Numbered from the stretch's first letter, positions 29,762 to 39,048 are shown. The stretch is 44,916 nucleotides of DNA from Ilumatobacteraceae bacterium (GCA_025463265.1 JAOBWH010000195.1:1-44916); one strand, 5' to 3'. Numbers and translations: made by a program. Notes: generated by a model from the sequence alone, not told the origin.

Positions 29762-30979
29762 TCAGGGTGTGATGCCGGGCAGGCGATCGAGGGTGGTGGG
29801 CCACGCCAGGATCACGTCGGCCTCGGCGCATACCTGCAGCCAGCGTTGGTCGAGGGGTGCCCGTTCGACCACGAGGGCGGCTTGCACGTCGGGGTGGCCG
29901 TAGCTGCGGAGCCGGTGCCGGTAGTCGAGTACCTGGCCGAGGCCGTAGCGGATCTGATGGGCTTCGTTGTCGGGGGTGAGGCTCTTGATCTCGGCGACGA
30001 TGGTGGTACCGCCAACGGTCCAGGCGAGGTCGTATGGGCAGTCGGGAAGCTGTCGTCGGGGCTGGTGGCCGTGGGCGATGAGTCTCTGAGCCAGAAGCTG
30101 CTCGGTAGATGCGTGCGCTTGGATTCCTCGGCCGACGAGGTCTGGGTCGGGTTGCGCCGGACGGATGATCACCGGGGTCGCTGGTGGGTCAGTGCCGACC
30201 CATGTGGGTCCGAGCAGCGGGACGTGGTCGGGGGTGCCTGGTTGGCTCGGGGAGTCGAGCAGGCTCCGGGCCTGGTGGGCGAGGCGGGGTACCCAGTCCT
30301 GCTTCTTCTCGCCGTGTCGTTCGTAGGTGCGGCCGTTCCAGGCGATGACGAGCGGTTCAGGATCGAAACGGGAGGGGTCGATGAAGCCCTCCACCCGGAC
30401 CGTGGGGGCGACGATGACTGATGGCTGGATCATGGCGACGATCTGGGTGAAGTCGTGGACCGGCTGGCACAGGCGCGCAAGCCGATCGCCGAGGCCGTCG
30501 CGAGACATCTGGCACGCAGCCAGGTTCGCTATGGCGACCTGGCTGCGGTCGAGGCCCAGGTGCTCCTCGACGAACCAGGCGATGCGGCTGCGCCAATACG
30601 GGTTGCTGTCCTGGTCGAGACGCGCCGCCGTACGCCAGTCGTCAAGGAATCGCCGATCAGCCTTGGCTCCTTCGTAGGGACGGTTGCGGACCCATGCCTC
30701 ACACACTCCAGCCCGCTGATCATGTGGGCGCGTGGGTTCTGCGGGATCTTGCCCCCAGGCAAGTGACGTGACGAGTACCCCTCCGGGCGCGTAGGCGCTG
30801 CCGACGTAGGCGGGGTTCAGACGACTCGGATCGCTGACGCTGCCGCCTGCTGCCCGGCACGCTTCGAGGTGGCCTTCGGGCGTCTCGGCGAGCACGCGCC
30901 AGGCCCACGCCAACCAGTTCACTTCGCTGGCGGTGAACTCCCCCGCCAGCGTGCTGGGCATGGCGATCGGATCAGGCAT
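29762..30979 (-). CDS. UDG-like domain fused to a PD-(D/E)XK nuclease
   Basis: A 405-residue two-part protein. Residues about 65-230 resemble family 4/5 uracil-DNA glycosylases in order: GGVLVTSLAWGQDPAEP for the G-x-x-P loop, VAIANLAACQMSRDG for the central N-x-x-x-C strand, then a helix and QPSVIVAPT. The classical C-terminal H-P-S motif is not obvious, so activity is doubtful. Residues about 290-360 form a nuclease core: E293, D317 (CPYDLAW), E330-x-K332 (VAEIKSL) and Q349 (GLGQVLDYR), the E-D-ExK-Q order of many restriction-type nucleases. The ATG at 30979 overlaps the hsdR stop by one base. A base-recognition module joined to a nuclease would suit attack on modified phage DNA. Confidence 0.8.
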   Translation of the reverse strand: MPDPIAMPSTLAGEFTASEVNWLAWAWRVLAETPEGHLEACRAAGGSVSDPSRLNPAYVGSAYAPGGVLVTSLAWGQDPAEPTRPHDQRAGVCEAWVRNRPYEGAKADRRFLDDWRTAARLDQDSNPYWRSRIAWFVEEHLGLDRSQVAIANLAACQMSRDGLGDRLARLCQPVHDFTQIVAMIQPSVIVAPTVRVEGFIDPSRFDPEPLVIAWNGRTYERHGEKKQDWVPRLAHQARSLLDSPSQPGTPDHVPLLGPTWVGTDPPATPVIIRPAQPDPDLVGRGIQAHASTEQLLAQRLIAHGHQPRRQLPDCPYDLAWTVGGTTIVAEIKSLTPDNEAHQIRYGLGQVLDYRHRLRSYGHPDVQAALVVERAPLDQRWLQVCAEADVILAWPTTLDRLPGITP

Positions 30980-33957
30980 CAGGAAGCGTCTCGGAGCCGG
31001 TCGTAGACGATGCGGGCGAAGTGGGTCTGGACGGCTTCGCGGAGGGTCTTGTCGTCGAGGATGCGCTTGAAGATCTCGTCGTTGGCGTCGGTGCGGGAGA
31101 TGACAGCGGCGAGGAACTTGCGGTCGAAGCCGAAGGTGAAGTTGTCGAAGTCGTTCTCCAGGGCTTGGGCCTGGATCTCCTCGTCGGCTTCGAGGTCCAT
31201 ACCGACCTGTTCGAAGAACAGTTGGTCTGCGTCGGTGAAGTTCGTGCCGAAGCGGGTGTTCAAGGTGTCGACTAGCGAGGAGAGCGGGATCTCGTTGGGG
31301 TCGGTCTGCTTGCCCTTGCCGTCGAAGATCTGGATGACCTCGCCGGTCTCGGGGTCTAGGGAGATGGACCCTTCGCTGATCATTTCGTGGCGGAGGTGGG
31401 TGAGTTCGACCTCGGAGCCGAGATCGAGCCGGTCGCCGGGTTCGGCCTTGATGAGCGCGGCGAGGGCACGGCAGTAGCGGTAGTCGCGTTCGAGGCCGGT
31501 GTCGGTGAAGGTGACGACCTGGGCCAAGAAGGCGTAGGTGCGCAAGAAGCGGTTGAGCTTGTCGGCAAACTCGATCTGCTCCTCATCGTCGAGGGCGATG
31601 AAGCGGTCGACCGCCGGTGAGAGGGCTGCGTGGATGCGGCCGTGGTCGGTCACATCGCCCATCGACATGAGCACCGCAACCACGGAGGCGATCTCATCGG
31701 AGCGCAGCACTCCGAAGGGGTCGAGGGCGGTGCGAGTGTCGTACAGCAGGTTGGGGTCCGTTGGCGGGGCGACCGTCGCGGTGTACCAGGGTTGGAACGC
31801 CTCGGCGATGTCGTCGGCGTCGTTGCGGAAGTCGAGGACGAAGGTGTCCTTCTTGTCGGGGTGGGTGCGGTTGAGCCGCGAGAGGGTCTGGACGGCGGCG
31901 AGGCCGGTGAGGGTCTTGTCGACGAACATGGTGTGTAGCAAGGGCTGGTCGAAGCCGGTTTGGTACTTCTCGGCCACTACGAGGACTTGGTAGGCGTCGG
32001 TGTCGAACGCCTTGACGGTCTGGGACTCGGGGATGCCGTTCATGTTCGACTCGGTCCGGTCCTCACCGGAGTCGGCGACCTTGCCGGAGAAGGCCACCAG
32101 GGCGGAGATGTCGGCGTAGCCCTTCTCGGCGATGTAGGCGTCGATCGCGTCTTTGTACCGAACCGCATGAAGGCGGGAGGAGGTGACGACCATCGCTTTC
32201 GCCTTGCCGCCGATCTCGGTGGAGGTGTGGCGGCGGAAGTGCTCGACGACGATCTCGGCCTTCTGAGCCAGGTTGTGGGGATGGAGGTCCACGAACCGGG
32301 CGATCGCCCGGCGGGCCTTGACCTCGTCGTACTCGGGGTCGGTCTCGACCTTCTTCTGGATGCGCCAGTACGTCTTGTATGTCGTGTAGTTGGCGAGCAC
32401 GTCGAGGATGAAGCCCTCCTCGATCGCTTGGCGCATCGAGTACAGGTGACTGGCCTCGTACCGCTGCGTGTCTGGGTTCAGGTGCCCGAACAGTTCGAGG
32501 GTCTTTGCCTTCGGGGTGGCGGTGAACGCGAAGAACGACAGGTTCTGCTGGGGGCCTCGTCCGGCGACGGCCTTCGCCATTGCCTCCTCGACCGGGTCGA
32601 CCGGCTCTGCGAGGAGGTCGTTGTCCTCGGCTTCGGCGGCGGTGAGTTCTTGCTCCTCGGAGCCGGACAGGGCGAGGCGGAGGTCCTTGGCGGCTTCTCC
32701 GGTCTGGGAGGAGTGGGCCTCGTCGACGATCACGGCGTAGCGGCGACCCGGTGTCGCGCCGATCTTGTCGAGCACGAACGGGAACGTCTGGATCGTGGTG
32801 ATGATGATCCGTGCCCGCTCCCCCTCCAGTGCCTCCGCCAACTGCTTCGAGCCGGACTCGATGCGCTCCACCACGCCGTGGGTGTGCTCGAACTGGTAGA
32901 TCGTCTCCTGCAACTGGCGGTTCAAGACGATGCGGTCGGTGATCACCACCACCTTGTCGAACACCTTCGCATCCGCCTCCGAGTGCAAGACCGAGAGCCG
33001 GTGCGCTAGCCAGGCGATCGTGTTCGACTTCCCGGACCCGGCGGAGTGCTGGACCAGGTAGTTCTCCCCTGCACCGTTCGCCCTAGCGTCGGCTTCGAGG
33101 GTGAGAACGGCGTCCCACTGGTGGAACCGCGGGAAGATCACCGACGCCGGTGCCCCCTTCTTATCGGCGGGTTCGACATGGACGAAGCGGTTCAGCAGGT
33201 CAAGCCACGCGTCGCGCTGCCACACCCGCTCCCACAGATACGCGGTCCGGTGCCCAGCGGCGTTCGGTGGGTTCCCCGGTCCGAGGTCGTGTCCGCGGTT
33301 GAAGGGCAGGAACCTCGTCGACTTCCCCGCCAGCCGGGTGGTCATCGCCACGGTCTCGGTGTCCACTGCGAAGTGGACCACGGCTCGGCGCAGCAGCGTG
33401 TTCTTCGGGTCCCGATCCTGGCGGTACTGAGTCTTGGCGTGCTCCACCGACTGCCCCGTCAGGTGCGTCTTGAGTTCAGCCGTCGCCACGGGGAGGCCGT
33501 TCACGAACAGGCACAGGTCCAAGGTCTTGGTCGACTTCGGGTCGAACGGCAACTGCCGGGTCACCGTCAGCCTGTTCGCTGCGTACCGCTCTGTCAGCAC
33601 CTCTGTCAGGCCGTGAGCCGCCTTGAAGAACGCCAGACGGATCGTCACCCCGTGATCGACGACGCCATGACGCAGCACGTCCACCGTGCCTCGCGCATCA
33701 AGCTCCGAGGCCAGGCGCTTCACAAACTTCGACTGCGCGCCCTCATCCGCCCCGCCGTACCGGGACTTGAGCTTCTCCCACTCGTCCGTCTGCGTGGCAC
33801 CGATGAACGAGAACAACTCGGCTGTGTCCACCGCCGCCACCGCATCGAAGTCCTTCGGCGACCCCTGCGCCGTCCCGACCTTCACCGCCTGATAGCCGCC
33901 AGCCTCCACGAGTGCCTTGCAGATCGCCTCCTCGAACACACCCTCGGTCGCCTTCAC
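30979..33957 (-). CDS. hsdR: Type I restriction enzyme, R subunit
   Basis: HsdR, 992 residues, is the motor and nuclease of a type I restriction-modification enzyme. The N-terminal nuclease has D147 (LDLCLFVNG) and E161-L-K163 (ATAELKT). The SF2 helicase shows Walker A SAGSGKSNT (305-313), VVITDRIVLNRQLQ, DEAH at 412-415 (VIVDEAHSSQTG), SFFAFTATPK, and later EKYQTGFDQPLLHTMFVD and LSRLNRTHP (motif VI). The C-terminal helical part should bind the methylase. The protein looks complete, so restriction is probably active. The GTG at 33957 overlaps the hsdS stop by 4 nt. It acts in the cytoplasm on DNA lacking HsdM/HsdS methylation. Confidence 0.96.
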   Translation of the reverse strand: MKATEGVFEEAICKALVEAGGYQAVKVGTAQGSPKDFDAVAAVDTAELFSFIGATQTDEWEKLKSRYGGADEGAQSKFVKRLASELDARGTVDVLRHGVVDHGVTIRLAFFKAAHGLTEVLTERYAANRLTVTRQLPFDPKSTKTLDLCLFVNGLPVATAELKTHLTGQSVEHAKTQYRQDRDPKNTLLRRAVVHFAVDTETVAMTTRLAGKSTRFLPFNRGHDLGPGNPPNAAGHRTAYLWERVWQRDAWLDLLNRFVHVEPADKKGAPASVIFPRFHQWDAVLTLEADARANGAGENYLVQHSAGSGKSNTIAWLAHRLSVLHSEADAKVFDKVVVITDRIVLNRQLQETIYQFEHTHGVVERIESGSKQLAEALEGERARIIITTIQTFPFVLDKIGATPGRRYAVIVDEAHSSQTGEAAKDLRLALSGSEEQELTAAEAEDNDLLAEPVDPVEEAMAKAVAGRGPQQNLSFFAFTATPKAKTLELFGHLNPDTQRYEASHLYSMRQAIEEGFILDVLANYTTYKTYWRIQKKVETDPEYDEVKARRAIARFVDLHPHNLAQKAEIVVEHFRRHTSTEIGGKAKAMVVTSSRLHAVRYKDAIDAYIAEKGYADISALVAFSGKVADSGEDRTESNMNGIPESQTVKAFDTDAYQVLVVAEKYQTGFDQPLLHTMFVDKTLTGLAAVQTLSRLNRTHPDKKDTFVLDFRNDADDIAEAFQPWYTATVAPPTDPNLLYDTRTALDPFGVLRSDEIASVVAVLMSMGDVTDHGRIHAALSPAVDRFIALDDEEQIEFADKLNRFLRTYAFLAQVVTFTDTGLERDYRYCRALAALIKAEPGDRLDLGSEVELTHLRHEMISEGSISLDPETGEVIQIFDGKGKQTDPNEIPLSSLVDTLNTRFGTNFTDADQLFFEQVGMDLEADEEIQAQALENDFDNFTFGFDRKFLAAVISRTDANDEIFKRILDDKTLREAVQTHFARIVYDRLRDAS

Positions 33958-35243
33958 GCCGCCGCCCCAGGAATCTCAAGCTCGCCTGTCACCGCTGCGG
34001 TGATCAACGCCTGGCGATGCTCGACAAGCAAGCGGATCTGCCGTTCCAAACCCGCGACGATTCCCTCCTGGGCCGCTGTCTTGCGCCGCAGGATCGTCAG
34101 GACCGACTCCTGCTCATCCAGGGGTGGCACCACTATCGGGATGTCAGAGATGTCACTCATGTTGAGGTGAGCCACCGTCGTCGAGTTGGAGAGGACCTCG
34201 ATGAACTGTTGAGCCGCTCCGGCATAGATCGAGTGAACCAGCCACTCACCGGACACAACGGAGGGATCAACCCGGAGCAGGACCATTCGCTGGCCGATGC
34301 AGAGCGGCAGATCAGGAGGCACCTGACAGGCCTCACCGGCGGGAGCCTCCCGCGTGAACATCACGTCGCCTGGTCTCGGCACGCCTCGCTCCGTCCATTC
34401 CTTCCAACCCGCCTCGTCGGTGTACCGGGCACCCTCAAGGACCAAGCGACCCTTCTTCACGTTTGCAGTGCGCACCACTAGGAATCGACCTTCGTCAACC
34501 ACGGGGGCCGTCTTGTGGGCGGTGTCGAGGATCTCACCGACGACATGGCGCAGCCGGTGGAGCCGCCAGCCCTCGGGAATCTCCGGGGCGAACTCGTTGC
34601 CCGTGGGACGGAGAGTTGCCTCGGCATTCAGTCCCACCGTTACGGCGCGCGAGACAAGCTGCTGTCTCCATTCGCTTGCGAGGGAAATCAATGACCGCTT
34701 CTTGGCGACGAGGGAATCGATGCGGCTCGTCTCTGCATCGAGGTATTCCGCCAGCGCGATCTGCGTTGGGACGGGTGGCACGACGATCGGGATCGGGTGA
34801 AAGTCTGCCTTGGTGATCCGACGATCGAACGTCGTCTCCGCCCGGACCAGCAGCTTGTACTGATCGAAATACGGCTGCGAACGAAGTAGGTGGTGGAGGT
34901 AGCGAGGATGGACGCTCGGGTCGAGTCGGTACACGCGGTAGTCCGGGCTGACCGCACCACGAACCTGCGACACGCCGATCGCCCCTCCGATGAGCCACAT
35001 CGGGTTCACGACGAGATCGCCCGGCTCGACCAGCCAATAGCGAAGGAGGTAGTCGGCGGACGGCTGCTGTCGTGCGTCCTCGGCCCGCGGGCGCACCTCG
35101 CCAGCAGAGGTGAGCGACAACAGGACCGCGTCGCCGTGGGCGTTCGGCTCCTCGCGCAGGGTCGCGACCCGTCTGATCTCAACGCGGCCCCAGGCGGACG
35201 GCGATGCATCAAGGCGTGGGGTCACAGCACCGAACGCCTTCAC
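33954..35243 (-). CDS. hsdS: Type I restriction enzyme, specificity subunit
   Basis: HsdS, 429 residues, chooses the bipartite target. Two target-recognition halves each end in the conserved P-P-x-x-x-Q block and a long helix: IPIVVPPVPTQIALAEYLDA then ETSRIDSLVAKKRSLI (about 151-190), and IPIVVPPLDEQESVLTILRR then GIVAGLERQIRLLVEHRQAL (about 370-420). The halves differ, so the site should be asymmetric; the sequence cannot be predicted by eye. No internal frameshift, extra hsdS copy or invertible repeat is seen. The GTG at 35243 overlaps the hsdM stop by 4 nt. Confidence 0.95.
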   Translation of the reverse strand: MKAFGAVTPRLDASPSAWGRVEIRRVATLREEPNAHGDAVLLSLTSAGEVRPRAEDARQQPSADYLLRYWLVEPGDLVVNPMWLIGGAIGVSQVRGAVSPDYRVYRLDPSVHPRYLHHLLRSQPYFDQYKLLVRAETTFDRRITKADFHPIPIVVPPVPTQIALAEYLDAETSRIDSLVAKKRSLISLASEWRQQLVSRAVTVGLNAEATLRPTGNEFAPEIPEGWRLHRLRHVVGEILDTAHKTAPVVDEGRFLVVRTANVKKGRLVLEGARYTDEAGWKEWTERGVPRPGDVMFTREAPAGEACQVPPDLPLCIGQRMVLLRVDPSVVSGEWLVHSIYAGAAQQFIEVLSNSTTVAHLNMSDISDIPIVVPPLDEQESVLTILRRKTAAQEGIVAGLERQIRLLVEHRQALITAAVTGELEIPGAAA

Positions 35244-37273
35244 TCGGTGACCTCGGCGAGCAAGGCTTGGATCTCACCCTCCAGTTGTTTGATCTCGGCG
35301 TCGATCTCCGCGAGCGGTCGGGGTGGGACGTACTGGTAGAAGTGCCGCGTGAGGGGAATCTCGTAGCCGAGCCTGGTCTTGGTGTGGTCGACCCAGGCGT
35401 CGGGCACCCAGGGCAGAACCTCGCTGCGGACGTAGTCCTCGATCGCGGTGCGGTACTCGATGGTGGCGAGGCGGGCGGTCACGTCGTTCTCATAGGTGAC
35501 GGGCACCTCGGGTAGCGGGACGTTCTCGGCGTCGCGGAGGTCGGGGTCGGGTTCGGGGTTGCCCTTGCGGTCGATGATCGCTGGGGCGGCGGGGTCTCTG
35601 ATTGCGAGCGCGTTCATGACTGCCTTGTGCATGGGTTTGCCGCCCATACCGGACCCGCCGGATCCGCACACTGCGTGGTTGGCGATCGAGGTGGCCGCAT
35701 CGAGGTCGTCAGATCGAAGGATGCCGACCTGGCTCGGGAACCAGTCGCGCATGTACGCCTGGTCCTCGGCGTTGAGCTTTGCGAATGGCCTCGAAGCCTC
35801 GACGGAAGCGAGCGTCTCGTCGGTGACCTCCCAGCGGAGTCGGAGGGGGCGCTCCACCGTGATGCGCTGGAATCCGAAGGCGGTGTTGGGGAAAATCTTG
35901 ACCCGGTCACCTTCGGTGAACTCGCCGTAGAGCCGGGTGATCTCGTCGATCTGGTCGGCGCTGATCTCCTTTCGCTTCTCGCCGAGGCTCTTGCGCATCT
36001 TTGCGAACAGGTCGCGGGCGTCGACCAACTGGACCTTGCCTCGGCGTTCGGGCTTCTTCCGGTTAGTGACGACCCAGAAGTAGGTCGAGATGCCGGTGTT
36101 GTAGAAGATCTGATCTGGCAGGGCGACGACCGCTTCAAGCCAATCGTTCTCGATGATCCACCGGCGGATCTCGGACTCCCCGGACCCTGCGGCTCCCGTG
36201 AACAGTGGGGAGCCGTTGAAAACGATCGCCAAGCGAGAGCCGCCCTTCTCGACGGGGCGCATCTTGGAGATCATGTGCTGGATGAACAGGAAGCTGCCGT
36301 CGTTGATGCGCGGCAGCCCGGCTCCGAACCTTCCGGCGAACCCCTTGGTCGCCGCCTCGTCCCGGACCACGTCCTCGATCTTGTTCCAGGCCACTCCGAA
36401 GGGCGGGTTGGCGAGGAGGTAGTCGAACTGCTGGCCGTCGTGGCCGTCCTCGGAGAAGGAGTTGCCCTGCGTGATGTGGGAGGCGTCCTGCCCCTTGAGC
36501 ATCATGTCCGACCGACAAATCGCGTACGACTCGGGGTTGAGTTCCTGGCCGAACACCTCCAGGCGGGCGTTCGGGTTCAGGGTGCGGAGGTGGTCCTCGG
36601 CGACGGAGAGCATGCCGCCGGTGCCGCACGCGGGATCGAACAGGGTCTTGACGACGCCGGGCTTGCGGAGCAGGTCGTCGTCCTCGATGAACAGGAGGTT
36701 CACCATGAGCCGGATGACCTCGCGCGGGGTGAAGTGCTCGCCTGCGGTCTCGTTGGAGAGTTCGGAGAACTTCCTGATCAGCTCCTCGTAGAGGTAGCCC
36801 ATCTCCAGGTTGGACACGGCCTCGGGGTGCAGATCGATCTCGGCGAACTTCGAGGTCACCAGGTAGAGGAGCTTCGCCTTGTCCATGCGGGCGATGTGCG
36901 TGTCGAAGTCGAACTTCTCCAGCACGTCGCGCGCCCCGGTGGAGAACCCGGCGATGTACGCCTGCAGATTCGCGGCCACGTTGTTCGGGTCGTCGAGCAC
37001 CCGGCTGAGCGTGAGCGGAGAGGTGTTGAAGAACTGCTGCCCGGCCACGCCTTCGAGGACCGGGTCGATGTTCTCGATCCCCCGCTTCGTAAGCGCCTCG
37101 TGCTGGGCCAGCACCTCAGCCTTGGTGGCCTCAAGCACGCAGTCGAGTCGGCGCAGCACCGTGAACGGCAGAATCACCCGTCCGTACTCATGGGGCTTGT
37201 AATCACCACGGAGCAAATCAGCCACCGACCAGATGAACGCCCCGTGATTCTTGACCACTGCACTGTCCGACAC
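35240..37273 (-). CDS. hsdM: Type I restriction enzyme, N6-adenine methyltransferase subunit
   Basis: HsdM, 677 residues, methylates adenine in the HsdS target. The N-terminal helical domain (HGAFIWSVADLLRGDYKPHE) is followed by the SAM-binding motif FDPACGTGGML (212-222) and the catalytic motif NPPF (289-292, LLANPPFGVAW). GSRLAIVFNGSPLFTGAAGS and ALPDQIFYNTGISTYFWVVT are also typical. A C-terminal extension of about 150 residues has basic and coiled regions (EIDAEIKQLEGEIQALLAEV). The frame is open upstream, but the GTG at 37273 has GGAGAGG about 9 nt before it and matches family N-termini. It follows the Abi-like gene by 71 nt and is the first gene of hsdM-S-R. Confidence 0.96.
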   Translation of the reverse strand: MSDSAVVKNHGAFIWSVADLLRGDYKPHEYGRVILPFTVLRRLDCVLEATKAEVLAQHEALTKRGIENIDPVLEGVAGQQFFNTSPLTLSRVLDDPNNVAANLQAYIAGFSTGARDVLEKFDFDTHIARMDKAKLLYLVTSKFAEIDLHPEAVSNLEMGYLYEELIRKFSELSNETAGEHFTPREVIRLMVNLLFIEDDDLLRKPGVVKTLFDPACGTGGMLSVAEDHLRTLNPNARLEVFGQELNPESYAICRSDMMLKGQDASHITQGNSFSEDGHDGQQFDYLLANPPFGVAWNKIEDVVRDEAATKGFAGRFGAGLPRINDGSFLFIQHMISKMRPVEKGGSRLAIVFNGSPLFTGAAGSGESEIRRWIIENDWLEAVVALPDQIFYNTGISTYFWVVTNRKKPERRGKVQLVDARDLFAKMRKSLGEKRKEISADQIDEITRLYGEFTEGDRVKIFPNTAFGFQRITVERPLRLRWEVTDETLASVEASRPFAKLNAEDQAYMRDWFPSQVGILRSDDLDAATSIANHAVCGSGGSGMGGKPMHKAVMNALAIRDPAAPAIIDRKGNPEPDPDLRDAENVPLPEVPVTYENDVTARLATIEYRTAIEDYVRSEVLPWVPDAWVDHTKTRLGYEIPLTRHFYQYVPPRPLAEIDAEIKQLEGEIQALLAEVTE

Positions 37274-37344
37274 GCGTGCCGCCTCTCCCGAGTCCGAGTT
37301 GTCGCCGAAGGGTATGCGACTGACCCTGAGCCGCGGGTCGGGAC

Positions 37345-38046
37345 TCAGAACGTTGCGAGTTCGGCCCTGGAGACAGCCAGTGCGGTCGGCACCGTCGTGT
37401 GATGTTGGACCCAGGTGAGCGTTGGCCGGTGGAGGAACCCGATGATGTTCACGATCCGAGCGTGGTCCTCGTTGAGCTTGCGGCCGAAGATCGGCTCGTG
37501 GTGAGCGATGCGGTTGCGAAGGGTCCGCAACTGGTCCAAGGCGGTGTGCAGCCCATGACGCTGTTTCACCTTGGGCGTGAAGATCCGATGGAGGTCCGAC
37601 CGCCAGACGGTGGTGTCGTAGGCGTTTGCGAATAGTGCCACCCAAAAGCCGTAGGAGAGTTCGGCCACTACTCGGTCAGGTGTCACGGGCTTCGACCGAT
37701 CAGTCAGTCGCTCGATGGCGTCCTCAACACGTCGGATCTCCGGGCCTCGGAGGTTCTTCGAGTCGAGGATCCAGCCTTCTCCATGCCCTGCGGTCATCGC
37801 TCCGTGAACCGAGTTGCGGAGAGTGACCTCTAGCGCCTGAAGTGGCCCGTAGAAGGCAGAGGCCACCGCCGTGTTCCATGCGTAGAGGCGCATAGCTGCC
37901 TCGGGGTCCCCCTCGCTCGCTTCGAGGTACGTCTTGAACCGGACCTCCGTCATCGCCTGAGCGAGGTCGGCTGCGACCCCGTTCCCGTAGTCAAATGGTT
38001 GATCCTGCACGAACCCTCCGGTATGGTGGTCGCCGTAAGCCCCCAT
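37345..38046 (-). CDS. Abi-like HEPN protein
   Basis: A 233-residue protein of the Abi_2/AbiD-F-like group (HEPN RNases linked to abortive infection). It shows YAWNTAVASAFYGPLQALEV then TLRNSVHGAM in the helical core, ELSYGFWVALFANAYD, and the HEPN catalytic motif R177-x4-H182 in LRTLRNRIAHHEPIFGR, exactly as in Abi proteins. HEPN members usually cut RNA when triggered by phage. The ATG at 38046 has AGGAGAGG just upstream; longer frames start upstream but lack a good site. It precedes hsdM by 71 nt on the same strand, so it may be co-expressed and act when restriction fails. The 186-bp gap upstream (38047-38232) shows no gene. Confidence 0.9.
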   Translation of the reverse strand: MGAYGDHHTGGFVQDQPFDYGNGVAADLAQAMTEVRFKTYLEASEGDPEAAMRLYAWNTAVASAFYGPLQALEVTLRNSVHGAMTAGHGEGWILDSKNLRGPEIRRVEDAIERLTDRSKPVTPDRVVAELSYGFWVALFANAYDTTVWRSDLHRIFTPKVKQRHGLHTALDQLRTLRNRIAHHEPIFGRKLNEDHARIVNIIGFLHRPTLTWVQHHTTVPTALAVSRAELATF

Positions 38047-38232
38047 CAGCCTCTCCTCGCCTCGGCGGGTGATGCGGTTGGGGGCAGATACCTTTTGGGG
38101 CCTGACCTGCGGCGACTGCATCGTACCCCGCATGCCGCCCACGACAGGGACGCATCGTCGGCGCTGGCGCTGGTGCGGCTGCATGCAGTCGTCCGAGGGT
38201 CGGCCGTTGGGGAACCTCACCGCCTGACGCCG

Positions 38233-38991
38233 TCAGGAAGCAGCGCGAAGCCGAGCAACCTCGACCCGACGGCGGGCACGCTCCCGAGCGGCCGGGTCCA
38301 GCACGCGGGCCACAGCGTCTGCTCGCCAGATGCCTCCTCGCTTGGATGGTGCTCCCTCGGCGGTCAGGGCAGTGGCGATGGCGTTCATGGAGAGGCCGGA
38401 GGCCTTCAGCTCGACCATGCGGGCGATGACGGCCTGCTCGACGGGGTCCTCGACGAGTTCCCCGCTCTCGGCCCTCCAGCCATACCTGGGAGACCCAGCG
38501 GTGTAACCGCCAGCAGCCGCCTTGGCCTGCCGACCGTCACGAAGGCGTTTGACGATGAGTGACCTGTCGAGCTGCGCCGCCGAGCCAACCACCAACCGCA
38601 GGAAGGTTCGCATCGGGTCGTCGGGGTCGTCGGCCAACACCTCACCCTGATCGGCCGTTAGTACTCGGCCCTGGTGCCGCCAGATGTGGGCGAGGATGGC
38701 CTCCTGGGTGGTCAGCGCCCTCGCAAGCCGATCCATCCGGGCAACAAGCAGGCCGTCGGACTCACCTGCCTCGATGGCTGAGATGGCGCAGGACAGGCCC
38801 TCGCGATCGACAGCATCGGCAGTGCCGGAGATGCCTTCGTCGGTACAGACCTGCACGATGCGATGGCCGTGCTTCGACGCCCAACTAGCAACAGCCTCGG
38901 CCTGGACCTGCAGGCCGTAGCCGTCGAGTTGCTGCTCGGTACTCACCCGAAGGTAGGACACGAGCCGGAGCGACTTCTCAATGGTTCTCAT
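38233..38991 (-). CDS. Serine recombinase (resolvase/invertase family)
   Basis: A 252-residue site-specific recombinase. The N-terminal catalytic domain has the nucleophile in VSYLRVSTEQQLDGYGLQVQ (Ser17) and the Arg-rich site VARMDRLARALTTQEAI. The C-terminal 100 residues carry a short recombinase/helix-turn-helix region (GGYTAGSPRYGWRAESGELV, LSMNAIATALTAEGAPSKRG). It is shorter than large phage serine integrases (usually 450 or more residues) and longer than simple resolvases, and has no zinc-ribbon or coiled-coil domain. It may resolve, invert or integrate a small element. An inverted repeat lies upstream at 39049-39083. The ATG at 38991 is used. Confidence 0.93.
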   Translation of the reverse strand: MRTIEKSLRLVSYLRVSTEQQLDGYGLQVQAEAVASWASKHGHRIVQVCTDEGISGTADAVDREGLSCAISAIEAGESDGLLVARMDRLARALTTQEAILAHIWRHQGRVLTADQGEVLADDPDDPMRTFLRLVVGSAAQLDRSLIVKRLRDGRQAKAAAGGYTAGSPRYGWRAESGELVEDPVEQAVIARMVELKASGLSMNAIATALTAEGAPSKRGGIWRADAVARVLDPAARERARRRVEVARLRAAS

Positions 38992-39048
38992 GTGTTGTGT
39001 TGTACCTCTGTTCGCGCCTGGGTGTTGGCAGAATCAAAGGTGTTCGTT

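Noticed and set aside
37274-37645. N-terminal extension of hsdM
   Set aside because: It overlaps the Abi-like gene out of frame, and the GTG at 37273 has a good ribosome binding site.
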